Part shown: piece after piece, positions 35,940-47,313 of the stretch
Layout of the letters: each line of letters opens with the position of its first letter
How positions within the stretch are numbered: the stretch's first letter is position 1
Assembly: GCA_011316305.1 (NCBI GenBank)
Contig: SAUG01000072.1
Coordinates: forward strand, 310,001 to 374,000
Reading direction: 5' to 3'
Source: Rusavskia elegans
Lineage: Eukaryota > Ascomycota > Lecanoromycetes > Teloschistales > Teloschistaceae
Length of the DNA: 64,000 nt
Made by a program: the position numbers and the translations under genes
Notes under the pieces: generated by a model
What the model saw: only the letters and a program-made list of their open reading frames with translations
Databases searched by the model: none
What the model was told of the DNA's origin: nothing

Positions 35940-38011
35940 TCAACTCCCCAAACTCCCACTCTCCCTCTTCAGCCTCTCCCTCACAATGCTCTCATCCTCC
36001 AAAAACCGCTCCTGCTCCCTCCGACTCCTCTTCAAATCCACCCCCCACCCCCGCACTCAACGCGCACAAAAATTAAAACGGCGCCGAACTATTCCCCGTC
36101 GGCGACGCATCAATAATCGCGCTCGAAACCAACGGCCCGATAAACGACGACGTTTTCCCAATGATGGAAAACAGTGAGAAGAAAAGGAATTCCTTGCCAC
36201 ACGGCGTGACTTCAGAGATCATGATCTGCGAGTAGGAATACCAGGTGCAGACGAAGAGGCCGTAGAAAGTTTGATAGAGCCAGACTTCCCAGACGTGGAA
36301 AGAGCCGAAAATATCGGCGTCCAGACGCCGATCATGCCCCAGGCGTCGAGGACGATGATGCCGATCATCGCGGCCGTGAACATGGTTTTGGTGCCGAAGG
36401 CGATTTTTTTGCTGGATCAACCAGAAGGCGTAGATGCCGACGGCTTGGGCGGCGATGCCGACGAGGAGGAGGTAGGTTGATGTTAGGGTGTCGTATTCGA
36501 CGATGCTGCTTTGCAGGGTTGCGATGACGGTTACGGTTGTGTTGAGGGAGTCGCCGAGGAGGAAGTAGCCGATTAGGTATAGGAGACTCTGTTTAAGACG
36601 CCAGATTTGGGTGGTGGCACGATAGAGTTGCCAGAAGCCTGCAGTGACGATATTCATGTTTGGGGGGATCGGTTCACCCGGTTTTCTCTTCTCGATGACG
36701 AACCAAGCCTGACTCCGGTGGCGGATGCGATCAGGACACTCAGACCCCAGTTGTTGTTGGCTTCACTTGCTCTGATGTCGACTGCAAAGAGGACTCCGAC
36801 GATGACAGCTAGAATGACTAGTTCGCCGCACGACCGGATGTAGAATGCCATGTTCGCAAGCCGGCTTCGCTGCATCGTGTCAGCGTGATCATAGTCATCC
36901 CTGGTGATGGTGCCGTCGTTGTATTCCTCGGCTTTCATCCGGAGCTGTGGGGTGTTTCTTGCGAGCCCCGGAAAGGCTGCGGTCCAGAAGGTGAGAGTAG
37001 TCTGGCATGCAAGCACTGTAAGAGAACGTAAATTTGAAGATCAGACCATATAGATCAAACAGCCTTGTCATGTCAAAATCAATCACAATTGGGTTATACG
37101 ACAGTCGGTACCCCGATGTGGGATCTCGACATGGCGATTGCTTTGACAAGCGTGTGCTTACTCAATGGAGCAATGACCGGGGATAGTGTAGGAACGGTAC
37201 TGGATACCTTCGGTGTTGGCTGGCCCAAGTTACGGATGATTTTGAACACACCGAGACAGCTAGCAACACTGTCCAACATATATTGAAGAGGGGGTTCTCG
37301 GTCCTTCATTCCCCTTTGCTACCGAGAGCCACGAAAGATGGTTGCAGCGGAGCGAGTGATCCACGGAAAACGCAGTCTGACCGCGACTTCCCATTTGTTC
37401 GCCGTGTGAACACCTACCACCTGAACCAATACCAAACGCTACGACTGACGGCACAATGAGGATATTGGATCGTGAGCTGCCAAAATCTATGCACATCAGT
37501 CTTTTCGTTCACGGGCCGATCGAACTTCTATACCTGCATAGCTGCCAATGACGAGGAAGATCAAGACCTGGATTGCGAAGCTGATACCGTTGGCCAGTAG
37601 GACAATATTATTATTGATCGTCCGGTCTCGGCCTGGGAAATGCAATACTTCGGCATCGCCAGCAGCTTGATACAACAAGTTCTGAAAAGCTGTGGGAGCG
37701 AAGTTGAAGAGCGTCAATCCATTGTCGCCGATATAATATGCGTAGTAGGCCCATATCTCCTTGGTCGTTGTTTCATATATCGGATTACATTGATCCGGAG
37801 CAACAGGTCGATCGTTTCCATGAGGATCAATGGGACCCTCTGGTGGGCCTTCGGCGGTTGCACAGGCGCAAAGCCTGGGTCGTTGGAAGCCATGGAGGAG
37901 CTTTGCTGCGCCGGCCTGGATATTCCTCGACGTACTCAACGAGCAATGGGAGGTCGTCCGACGGGAAGCATTCCGACGAAGGTCAGGACGATTAAACTGC
38001 ATGGTGGCCAA
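35940..38011 (-). pseudogene. Decayed Atg22-like vacuolar transporter
   Basis: Pieces of one MFS transporter of the Atg22-like family appear in order but in shifting frames: ETTTKEIWAYYAYYIGDNGL and FNFAPTAFQNLLYQAAG (about 37700-37830), FLVIGSYA (37530), LTFWTAAFPGLARNTPQL (36960), NNNWGLSVLIASATG (36740), AGFWQLYRATTQIWRLKQSL (36610), MFTAAMIGIIVLDAWGMIG (36350, other frame), FHVWEVWLYQTFYG (36280) and a KRSRREQERFLEDE tail (36000, other frame). Disablements: frame loss near 37420, a net deletion with frameshift near 36695, indels at a T7 run (36404-36410) and near 36310, a stop codon at 36073 and a final frameshift. The family exports amino acids from the vacuole after autophagy. Too many breaks to be functional. 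Confidence 0.82.
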
Positions 38012-38460
38012 TTCCGTTATTGCGATTAACGGCCTCGAGTTCCCATGCTGTACCTTTTGTGCTCAAGCGTGGGATGGAGCAGTTGCACCCCGCCAAGGCT
38101 CCTTCCTTGATTGGCCGATATTATCAATGCTGAAGACGTCACCGGCCATCCGAGTGCTGTTATTGACTGTATGTGTTCGCACTGCGCATGTTCTGTCGTC
38201 ATTTAGTTGAGGACTCGGTGTGATCGACCCCCGTCATTCCCTTATGACGAAACAGATATGGCCGTGGATCTACAACGGATCTTGGCATTTGCGATATACT
38301 GTTGTATAGCAAACAAAGTCACCAAATTTGATTGTAAGCCGAAAGGCTTTCTAGAACCCCTATGGATAGCCGAATAGTGCAAAGATCTAATACTTGGCTT
38401 GGGATGCTGCCAGCGAATCATGCTCATCAATATCACTAGCAATATGTTAGACAATCCAGA
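38012..38460. other. Intergenic region
   Basis: Between the pseudogene 5' side and the XPT1 3' end. Nothing is recognised. Confidence 0.5.
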
Positions 38461-39266
38461 TCAATGAACGGAAGCCATGTGTGTATACGTAGCCTCCCAC
38501 GGATAACAGATCCACACATCCGATACTGTCCTGGCCGCCAGATACCGTCCATCGTCCATCATGTCTTGGGGCAAGTGACCCTTCTTAGTCTTGTCCTTGT
38601 TCTGACGTTACGTTGCGCAGCATCAGCTCAGAAGCGTTCCGGAGATCATTGCGGCCAGAAGTGAGACTCACATGTAGCACGAAAATACTGAACTGGGTCT
38701 TCTCGTCCGTGCCCAGTTTGTCGGCTGCCGTTTGGACATCCTTCTGGAGTTCTTTGACGGCGTATTCGAGCGTTGTTCTCGTGTCATCAACCTCATCGAC
38801 GATCAAGATATTCTTGCCGACCAGATTGGCCATTTCAAGTGACGACAGATCGAGCCATTGAGTCCGAGTGACCTTAGTGCCCGGTGTTTCGACGGGGTTG
38901 GACGGATTCGACGAGGGCAGTTGTTCGTAGAGACTCAAGCCAATGGCCTGGATGGGGATGTTTGGAGCAGCCGGGCGCTTGAGGAAGGATCTACTGCATA
39001 CTGAGTCTTTTGTGGTGTGAGGGTTGTGGGCGTTGTATGATGCGGATGTAGCAATTACCGCAGTATCCTGGCGGGCACGTAACCACCACCTCCAATCGCT
39101 ATCATCAGATTGGGGGTGAAATCGTTGAGGATGCGGTCGGCCGAGGCCTGACATAATTTATGCACCTGTAACCATTAGCTTGCGGAATTCCCTGGCTATC
39201 ATCCGGGAAATAGGGTTCCAGAACAGGCCCTACCTCATTGTACGTCACATATACTTTTTGGACCAT
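38461..39266 (-). CDS. XPT1: Xanthine phosphoribosyltransferase
   Basis: Four exons (introns 39166-39233, 38991-39058 and 38602-38671) give 199 aa. Purine salvage enzyme of the type I PRTase fold that transfers phosphoribose from PRPP to xanthine or related purines in the cytosol. The N terminus MVQKVYVTYNEVHKLC is the Xpt1/Hpt1-like start. Also present are DFTPNLMIAIGGGGYVPARI, the PRPP loop ILIVDEVDDTRTTLEYAV with the paired acidic residues, and the C-terminal PQDMMDDGRYLAARTV and DVWICYPWEA blocks. Exact base specificity versus Hpt1 cannot be settled by eye. It is divergent from the Grg1-like gene. Confidence 0.9.
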
Positions 39267-39500
39267 GGTGCTAACGTCAATGGCTGGTCAAGGACAGAAC
39301 CACATGCATTAACTTTCAAGTACGACAGAATTGAAACGCTCGACTGGATGACACGCATGTATGGGGTAATGTGGCAATTGAAATTCATGTGGGGGTGGGT
39401 GGCTTGTCTGAGCCGGCCCTTTTCCCTGCATATAAAAAAAAAAAAAGGTGACGGGACCCTGATGACGTGAATCCCCTCGATCACGAGTTCAATAAGTTTA

Positions 39501-39525
39501 CCCCTCAGTGATTTTGCCTATTTAA
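39501..39525 (+). promoter_or_regulatory. STRE-like CCCCT and TATA-like element of Grg1-like gene
   Basis: CCCCT at 39501-39505, a stress-response-element core, followed by TATTTAA at 39519-39525, about 125 bp upstream of the ATG and just before a CAACAA/pyrimidine-rich leader. Consistent with strong, stress-inducible expression of this family; inferred. Confidence 0.4.
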
Positions 39526-39649
39526 TCCACAACAACTCGCGTTGTCTTCTTTTTCATCAACAATCCTACCTTTCCCATCCATCAAATCCATCCAGCAAGA
39601 ACACATTCCATACCCCAATTCCAATACAAACATCTAACTTATCCTCGCA

Positions 39650-40024
39650 ATGGAGACCATCAAGTTCGTATCCTAGTCACCTTCCCACACGCAGGATGCT
39701 CACTGATTTTTTTTTCAGGAACGCCGGCAGCTCCGTCCTGGAGAGTGTTCAGGGTACCGGTGCCACGGCCCAGAAGGAAGGAAACAAGGGTATGACACCC
39801 TCACCATCACGCTCAATTGCAGGAGTCTAATGGATGTTCCAGAGGTCGCCAAAGACAGCAACCAAGGCATTGGCGAGCGTGCAACCGCAGCAAAGGATGC
39901 TGTTGGAAACAAGATGGACGAGACTAAGCATGAGGTAGGCATCCTTCCCTGCTACTTGTGATCCGTCGTTAACATCACTCCTCAGACCAAGTCCGAAGCC
40001 GACAAGCAGGCTGCCAAGAACTAG
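39650..40024 (+). CDS. Glucose-repressible/clock-controlled small protein (Grg1/CCG-1 family)
   Basis: Four exons (introns 39664-39718, 39790-39842 and 39935-39985) give a 71-aa hydrophilic protein: METIKNAGSSVLESVQGTG, then GNKEVAKDSNQGIGERATAA, then KDAVGNKMDETKHETKSEAD, ending QAAKN. Spacing of VLESVQG, EVAKD and KDAVGNK matches Neurospora grg-1/ccg-1, an abundant transcript induced by glucose starvation, stress and the clock. It has a LEA-like helix-forming composition; molecular role unknown. The first intron uses a GTTCGT donor, unusual but required by frame. Confidence 0.9.
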
Positions 40025-41942
40025 ACTCGGGAAACCTCTCGCCAGTCTTGACACGACGCCTCGCATTGACGGCAACCATCCACTTGAGAGCACATGGCAC
40101 GGGTATTACGAATGGCATGACAGGAGGAGAATATATTCAAACCCAATAGCATACCCTATGTAGCCTGAATAGACTACTATCCACCCCGATCTATTCTATT
40201 GTCGAGAATATTGTGTGATCGAGACTTGACCCGACATCGATTTTTCCATGACACACGAGGGCTTTCATGGTGACATGCACCATCCAACAGTTTTCAGCTA
40301 TCAGTTCTAGTTGGCACTCTTACATTGAGATCGAAACCTTTGCCACGGTGACCAGTCTCACAACCAGGCTCGCCATGGCCAGAGCCAGATAAGTTCCGTG
40401 AATTCCTGCGTGTTGTCAAGTTCGGCGATGCCGCGATGGGGTATCTGCACGATCTTCTCCAGCTCAGGATTAGAGTTCGAGCTCAACACCCCAACGATTG
40501 GAGCCTGTAACAAGAACCAGGGCATGACTCTCAGCTATCGGCGTCCGGGACTGCACAGCTGTGCGACCCTGTGCCATATGGCTACCTGAGATCGATCTCG
40601 GGCAAGGACAGACTTCTGCAGCCTGCATTGGCCGCGTAGGGAAGACAAAGACGCCTCATTACAACCTGCATAGGCGTCTGGGAAATTGGCTACAGCCAGA
40701 TTCTGCGCGCGATTTGATTGATGCACCGGTCAAAGTCTAACTCCTGCAGCACAAGGGAAACGACCATTAATATTATTGACATGGGCTGCGAGCTGGCTGA
40801 TACTTGTCGTCAGCGGGCCCAGGCTTATTACTGTCCGTTTACATCTGCCGAGACTGGCTTCCATACTCATAACAATTCAGGCGCTCCACGACACATGAGG
40901 CTCTCGAGTCCTGACCGCGGCCAACGTCCCCAATTCCAGGATAGCGGTTGGCGAACGGGTTAGAAGCCAAACAATAATCATTCTGCCAACCTTCTTTCAG
41001 ATCCCTGCAGCCTCATGGTCATGATCCCTCCATCCCGCCAGCACGAGTGCACCACTGGTCTGAGCGTGTCTTGCTAGGCGAGAAGGGTTAGATGATGGCT
41101 GCTCCGCTAAGCCAAAGAACACACCAGAAGCCGGGGACCCCCGAACGTCGCATCCTCTTCTGACTTCGCATTGCTCGACTACCTTACTGTCAAATACCAC
41201 CCTCCACCCGGAACTCATGAACACGCATACGGAGACGATCCGTTTTAGATCCGAGGCACTCCGGAGGACCGTCGCGCCCTTTTGTTGCTTCCGCCTCGAC
41301 AGACCCAGCTTCGCTCTGCTCTTCCCCACCGCAGCTCTTTGCCGATCTCTTCCCCTGATCGTCCACCTGGTCCAAGCTTTTGGGCCGTGCATCAATATCT
41401 CGATCGACGGCACTTGAATCTTTCTCTTCCCGCTCTCAGGTGCTGCTCAACCCCGAGAGCCTTCCCATCTCCATCTTGAAGGTCCAAGTTTGCGCATACC
41501 ACAGCGTTCGTCCTCCGCCGGAAGGCAGCATACCCTTCGACAAAGACATCACGATCGGTTAATTTTGTCCCCCAGCGAATCGACCATTGCTACTCCGAAC
41601 CATGAGACACGCGCTCTGACTACTTGGATCATACGGATCACCTACCAGTAGCTCATCCGATAGCTACGACATCTATATTGCATCCATCGTTCACCATTCC
41701 CGAAACACGAGCCCACTCCCACCCTCAAGCCGTAGCCGCATTCGATTTTCTACGCCCATATAGGAGACCCCCGCTGTGCAAACCTGGCCCTCAGGTGGAC
41801 ACCTTTCCTTATTTAGGACCACATTCTCCAACTCCAAAGTCCTACATTGGAATAGAAGAGCTTTTTATCGATCGGTCTTGACATTTATGGGCATCAACGA
41901 CTCGGGCTCGGCAGCGGTCTTGCCTTGACAGCTCCTCCGTGA
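40025..41942. other. Long upstream region of SFL1
   Basis: 1.9 kb without a supported gene. The right third is C/T-rich and probably a long transcribed leader of the SFL1 gene, as is common for fungal developmental regulators. Short upstream frames exist but none stands out. Confidence 0.5.
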
Positions 41943-43936
41943 ATGATAATCCAGGGTCCATTCATGGCAGACAGCCATCAGCGCAGGCATGGCACTGTTC
42001 CAATATTACCATCATCTTCCCGAACAGGAGGCGGACACCCTTCCGAGACGCCTAACGGAGAGCCAATGGATTTGACACCGTCAGCATCAACCACTATGGG
42101 CCCCCCAAACAGCAGCCCAGAAATGGATCACTCAGGCGGACCAGTCAACGGCATGTACGGCGACGCATTACACGGGCATGGTGGCCCTGGAGTAAATGGG
42201 CTGAGTGCAGCCGCGGCAACATCATCACAACATCCCAAAGTGGTGCAGACCGCTTTCATCCACAAGCTATACAAGTATGTCGGCCCGAAGTATCATCTCA
42301 ATGGGAAGGCTGACAGGTTGTAGTATGTTGGAAGACTCAAGCATACAGAACCTGATATCTTGGTCGAGCAACAACGAAAGTTTCGTAATGTCGCCTTCGG
42401 CCGATTTCTCCAAAGTCCTTGCGTGAGTCTTAAGGAACGTCACTACAGGGTGAATCACGCTCACATTTAGCAGGCAATACTTCAAACACACCAATATTTC
42501 ATCTTTTGTGCGTCAGCTGAACATGTACGGATTCCATAAAGGTAGCAGCCAGTACATGATCCAGTTCTGGGGTGTTGCACTTACCATCAGTCAGTCAGCG
42601 ATGTATTCCACACTGGCTCTCCGGATTCTGCCCTATGGGAGTTCAAACACGGCAACGGCAACTTCAGGAAAGGCGATCTTGCAGGACTTCGAGAAATCAA
42701 GAGACGAGCTTCAAGGCATGCTTTGATTCATCGAGATTCATTCTCTGCCCACCACAAGCCGAGCGTCTCTCAGCCTGGAACACCAGCTGAGCCCGTGCCT
42801 GAACTCAGTACCGACGCTAGAATCGCAAACTTGGAGCATAGTCTCTACGAGCTGCACACCCGGCTAGTACGCACTGAAGAGAGCAACACCGTATTAAGCT
42901 CCAAGTGCCAGGCTTTGAGTGACGGCGTTACCAAGTGCCATCAGGTTAGTCAGTCCTGGAGCCACAGTGTCAAACAGAATTTGACGTATTCTAGTGGAGC
43001 CATGACATATCGCATTTTCTCATCTCTCTGGTTCCGGATCAAGACAGTTCGATACGACGGGACGGTAAGTTTCAAGCCTTTCAATGCTTTAGACACAGAA
43101 CCTGACTGAGATATGTTAAAGTGTTTACTATGCAGCAAGACATTGCTCGGCAGCTCGAAATGATGCGCCATTTCGATGATCCTCACGAATCACTATTGTC
43201 GGGCCGGCAACCGCACTTTTCGAACATGGCTCTCGACGCACCTTTGTCGCCTCGTCAGACTATCAATGAAGAGCGCAGACCCTCATTTCAGAGTATGCCA
43301 CCAAAGCCTAACGGCTTTCGACCACCCATTCCGTCGCATTTCACCACCTCACCACGTCGATATGGCTCGATTGGCACTGCAAATCCGCCGCTACCGAACT
43401 ACCACCGCCCTGTCCAGCCTCATCCGCAGCCTCATCCACAGCCTCATCCACCGCCCCCTCAGCATCCCTTAGCATTTGTCTCGTCCCCAGGAGTCAATCT
43501 GGGACGGCGGCATACATCTGCTGATATCCGAGTTCCAGGGTGGCCAGGCCACCAGGACCCAAATTCTCCCACAGCATCAGTTGACTCTTCGGCTCACTGG
43601 CCGTCATCCCCGCACCAGACGCCTAACACCAGCGATCAACATATACGAGACAGTCTAGCCTCGTACGAGTTCGGGGCCCCTCGCAAATCTATCGGTTCCC
43701 ATCAGGCTACACCTCCTCTAACCAGCGATACGACGCCATCTGCGTTCAGTGGTGAAAGCGGCTGGTCCTTCGGAGCCTCCAAGTTCCCTCCGAGGCATTT
43801 GGATTCGGCACCACAAACCAGGCGTTCGAGTATGGCAAGCAACGTGCATTCTCTACTCAACCCGGCAGAGACTGCGGAGCGGGATGAAGAGGATCCATTA
43901 GGGCCTGACGACCGGAAAAGAAAGAGGATGCAGTGA
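41943..43936 (+). CDS. SFL1: HSF-type transcription factor Sfl1
   Basis: Six exons (introns 42275-42323, 42423-42473, 42542-42594, 42945-42994 and 43065-43121) give 577 aa. The HSF DNA-binding domain (about residues 97-225) is assembled over four exons: KVVQTAFIHKLYNMLED, NLISWSSNNESFVMSPSADF, YFKHTNISSFVRQLNMYGFHK, then VSDVFHTGSPDSALWEFKHG and GDLAGLREIKRR. The VFHTGSPDSALWEFKHGN wing is characteristic of Sfl1 rather than canonical Hsf1. A coiled coil (RIANLEHSLYELHTRLVRTE) follows. The C-terminal half is Pro/Ser-rich with a PHPQ repeat and ends in basic KRKRMQ. Sfl1 proteins repress adhesion and filamentation genes. An alternative start is Met at 41964. Confidence 0.93.
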
Positions 43937-44302
43937 TGATGAGATATCGAGAGCGATCTTCAGTGGTAAATTTCATGATGTACAGCCCCTGCAAGACGTA
44001 AATCTTGTAAATCTATAATAAATAATGTATATATTATGACATCTATGCCTGTCTAGCAAGGTCCAAGCAACTTAGTGCTCAATGGGAAGAACTCCAGATA
44101 TAGTTATCGGTCGCGTTCGTGTAAGAACACGTGGGTGGAAAGCCGGACATACCGGAAGGTATACTCAAGAGTTTGTAGATGTTCAGCGGCGTTGTGAATC
44201 ACTGAAGCCGCTGGCGTTTTGAAGGCGAACGTTACGACTCCATTGCGCTGGGCACATCATTCTTAGTGATTGGGTATCGGCAGCATCCTTACTGCATTGG
44301 AG
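43937..44302. other. Convergent intergenic region
   Basis: Between the 3' ends of SFL1 and the DUF3245 gene; includes an AATAAATAATG polyadenylation-like stretch near 44018. No gene. Confidence 0.6.
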
Positions 44303-45031
44303 TTACTTTCCTTCCTTCTCCTTTTTCTTCTCGGCCTTGTGCTTCTTTTCTTTTCTCTTCGACAGCACCTCATCCAAATAATTATTCGCCTTCTTCGAAT
44401 GCTTCATGGTCGCTTGCCGCTCATTCCCAGGCTCTTCCTTGTTCATTGCGTCCTCAATACATGTATCTTTCTCGGGTCCTACAGCCTCCGCAGGCTTCTT
44501 CACTTTCTTCTTGCCCAACGAAGCTCTTCCACCTTCATCATCACTGTTTCCATCCTCCAATCCCCGCTTGACCGGCGTAGGTCGAGGTTTACTACCAATC
44601 GATAGAGGCGGTCCAGCATCTCTAAGGGCCGTTCGGTCGTGACGGACTTTGCTCCGTAGCTTCGCGTGATCCTTCCCTAGTAGTTGCCTCCGAAGCTGGT
44701 CGTTCGAGCTCAATTTCTGCCTTTTCACATCCCAATCCTTGAGATCTTCAGGAAGCTTTGCACCCAGCCCAAGCCTAGTATTCCGTTAGTATTGGATGAC
44801 TGATTGACGATACACTCTGCCTTCTGTGAGAACTTTCTAACGTACATACACTTCAGGCACCGGCGTAAACATTTCCTGCTCCTCTTTCTCGATCTGTTCT
44901 TCGGTCTTGGTGTTCTTGAGCTCATCGTCTGTGCGTGGGAGAAGCCATGATGCTACCAGGCGCTGAGATTTTGCAAGGGCGACGTTCGCACGATTGAATA
45001 TGATGTCGGCTTCGCTTGGATGGGCGGTCAT
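44303..45031 (-). CDS. DUF3245-family protein
   Basis: Two exons (intron 44775-44849, with a perfect TACTAAC branch point) give 217 aa. The N-terminal block FNRANVALAKSQRLVASWLL followed by an acidic KTEEQIEKEEQEMF and VPEVLGLGAKLPED is the DUF3245 signature. The rest is Lys/Glu-rich with a highly basic tail (KRKEKKHKAEKKKEKEGK) suggesting nuclear or nucleolar location. Function unknown; small basic proteins of this kind are often tied to ribosome biogenesis, but that is only a guess. A 170-bp divergent promoter is shared with the succinyl-CoA ligase gene. Confidence 0.87.
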
Positions 45032-45201
45032 TGTGTAATGTTGCTCATCATGTATGAATCAGCTGTAGATTGAATCTGGTCGAAAGGACGGCAAGAGCAA
45101 GCGGCCGCGGCTAAAGCTGCGCCTTGGCAACTCTTGACGCTATTGCATGGTAGCTCGGTAGCTCTCCCGCAACAACAGCGACCTTTATTACCGCCTTCGA
45201 G

Positions 45202-46950
45202 ATGCAGAAAATCGTACGCAGTAAGCCTTTGGCTGCTGCTTGGAAGGGGTTACAGGTGAGGAGAACTCACAGCTAGCAACAGCAGGGCTGAACACTCCGT
45301 AAAGCAACAGCAGGCACCTGTGACAAGGCCATTCCAACAACAGAAGCGATTCCTGTCTATACACGAGTACCTCTCCGCCAACCTGCTCAAAACCGTACGT
45401 GAATAGTTGGAGAATGGCGTTGGCAAGGACTCATATGACATAGTATGGCATTGGTGTACCGAAAGGCGAGGTTGCCCGCTCCGCGGCAGAAGCTGAGACG
45501 ATAGCAAAATCGATCGGTATGTACAGTTTCTTCCATCACCTTACACCAAACGATAGCATTGACAGCTTATACAGGTGGAGATGACATGGTCATCAAGGCA
45601 CAAGTCTTGGCAGGCGGAAGAGGGAAGGGAACCTTCGACAATGGCTTGAAAGGAGGTGTCAGGGTGATTTACTCGTGAGTCTAGCTACGCTACGTTGCAT
45701 TCGAGCTCACCAACTGATTCTCGGTAGACCGACCGAAGCAAAGATGTTCGCGGACCAGATGATAGGCCATAAGCTCGTGACCAAACAAACCGGGGCAGCA
45801 GGCCGCCTCTGCAACGCCGTCTACATTTGCGAGCGGAAATTTGCCCGCCGAGAATTCTATCTCGCTATTCTCATGGACCGTCAATCACAAGCTCCGGTCA
45901 TCATTGCCTCATCTCAGGGTGGAATGGATATCGAGACCGTAGCCAAAGAATCGCCCGAAGCCATCAACACAACGAACATTGATATCCACAAGGGCGTCAC
46001 GGATGAGATGGCGAGGAATATTGCAACCGACCTTGGATTTTCGGAACAGTGCATTGAGGATGCTAAGGACACGATACAGAAACTTTACAAGGTTTTCATG
46101 GAGAAGGATGCGACACAGATCGAAATCAACCCGCTTACGGAAACCTCCGACCATCAGGTTCTCGCGATGGATGCCAAGTTGACTTTCGACGATAACGCAG
46201 ACTTCAGGCAGAAAGAGGTTTTCTCATGGCGAGACAGGTCCCAGGAGGATGCGGATGAGGTCAAAGCTGCAGAGTATGGCAATCCGGTTTTCGCGATGGA
46301 TCTCAATAATAATTTGCAGGCATGGTCTTAACTTCATCAAGCTAGACGGCGATATTGGCTGCTTGGGTATGTAAGGGGATTCTTTAGGTTTGTATGTCGC
46401 TAATTCTATCCAGTCAACGGAGCTGGTCTTGCAATGGCCACTATGGACATAATTAAGCTCAACGGCGGCCAGCCTGCCAATTTCCTTGACGTTGGTGGTG
46501 GAGCGACACCCCAAGCTATCAAGCAAGCCTTCGACCTCATCACGAGCGATCCCAAAGTTACAGCTATATTTGTCAACATCTTCGGCGGTATTGTTCGATG
46601 TGATGCTATCGCACAGGGGCTGATATCGGTGGTCGAAAGTATGAACCTACGGACACCAATCGTGGCAAGGTTGCAGGGTACGAACATGGAGAAGGCGCAT
46701 CAGCTGGTAAGTCGAAGTCGTCAGCCAAAGTTTCGAGTAGCAGAATTAACATGACATGCAGATCAACGAGTCGGGTTTGAAAATCTTTTCGATTGAGGAT
46801 TTGCAAAATGCGGCCGAGAAGTCGGTGCAGTTTTCAAAGGTTGTAAAGATGGGTGCGCTCCTCAGACTTACCCCTACCACATGTTGCTTTACTAACGGCC
46901 GTATAGCGCGTGATATTGACGTTGGCGTTGAGTTCAATCTCGGGTTGTAG
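45202..46950 (+). CDS. LSC2: Succinate--CoA ligase beta subunit, mitochondrial
   Basis: Nine exons (introns 45221-45272, 45395-45443, 45517-45574, 45675-45727, 46274-46319, 46367-46413, 46707-46761 and 46853-46906) give 444 aa, the family length. The TCA-cycle enzyme couples succinyl-CoA cleavage to nucleotide triphosphate formation with the alpha subunit. A Gln/Arg/Ser-rich presequence (MQKIVRTSNSR...[10 protein letters not shown]) targets mitochondria. The ATP-grasp domain shows [14 protein letters not shown] and [10 protein letters not shown]; the CoA-ligase domain shows [20 protein letters not shown] and the signature [16 protein letters not shown]. Exon 1 is only 19 nt of coding sequence. 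The splice at 46274-46319 restores [13 protein letters not shown]. Confidence 0.95.
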
Positions 46951-47313
46951 TATCTAGGATCACCAGACTAGCCTAAGTATAAGTGGTCTTTTCCGCAAGA
47001 TTCTCTTAGAGGATACAGGCTTTCCCAGCCAGGTTCCAGCAGCTCGACAATGCACAATTGGTCTCTTGCATGTTCGCACTCGTTACAACGTTGATCAGAC
47101 TATAGGTTAATGACAATCAGTCGAACGTCATCCTCTCGTACTGACACCAATACTACCACGAAGACCGACCTCTCGGCGGAAATGAGCGAATGAGCCACAG
47201 CAATGCTGACTACCTACACTTTTTGCTGGCGACTGTAAGTCGTGGAATACGTAAAGGACTGAATGCCACCGCCAGATTGCTCGAGTGGGAAAATGATGCA
47301 GCTATCCTTCCCT
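46951..47313. other. Convergent intergenic region, left border of the metabolite cluster
   Basis: 363 bp between the 3' ends of LSC2 (+) and the oxoamine synthase (-). No gene is seen; it marks the switch from housekeeping to cluster genes. Confidence 0.6.

Noticed and set aside
36073..36657. 194-aa frame as an intact short transporter
   Set aside because: Its middle is a frame-shifted translation of conserved Atg22-like sequence and its end is a premature stop; better read as part of a pseudogene.
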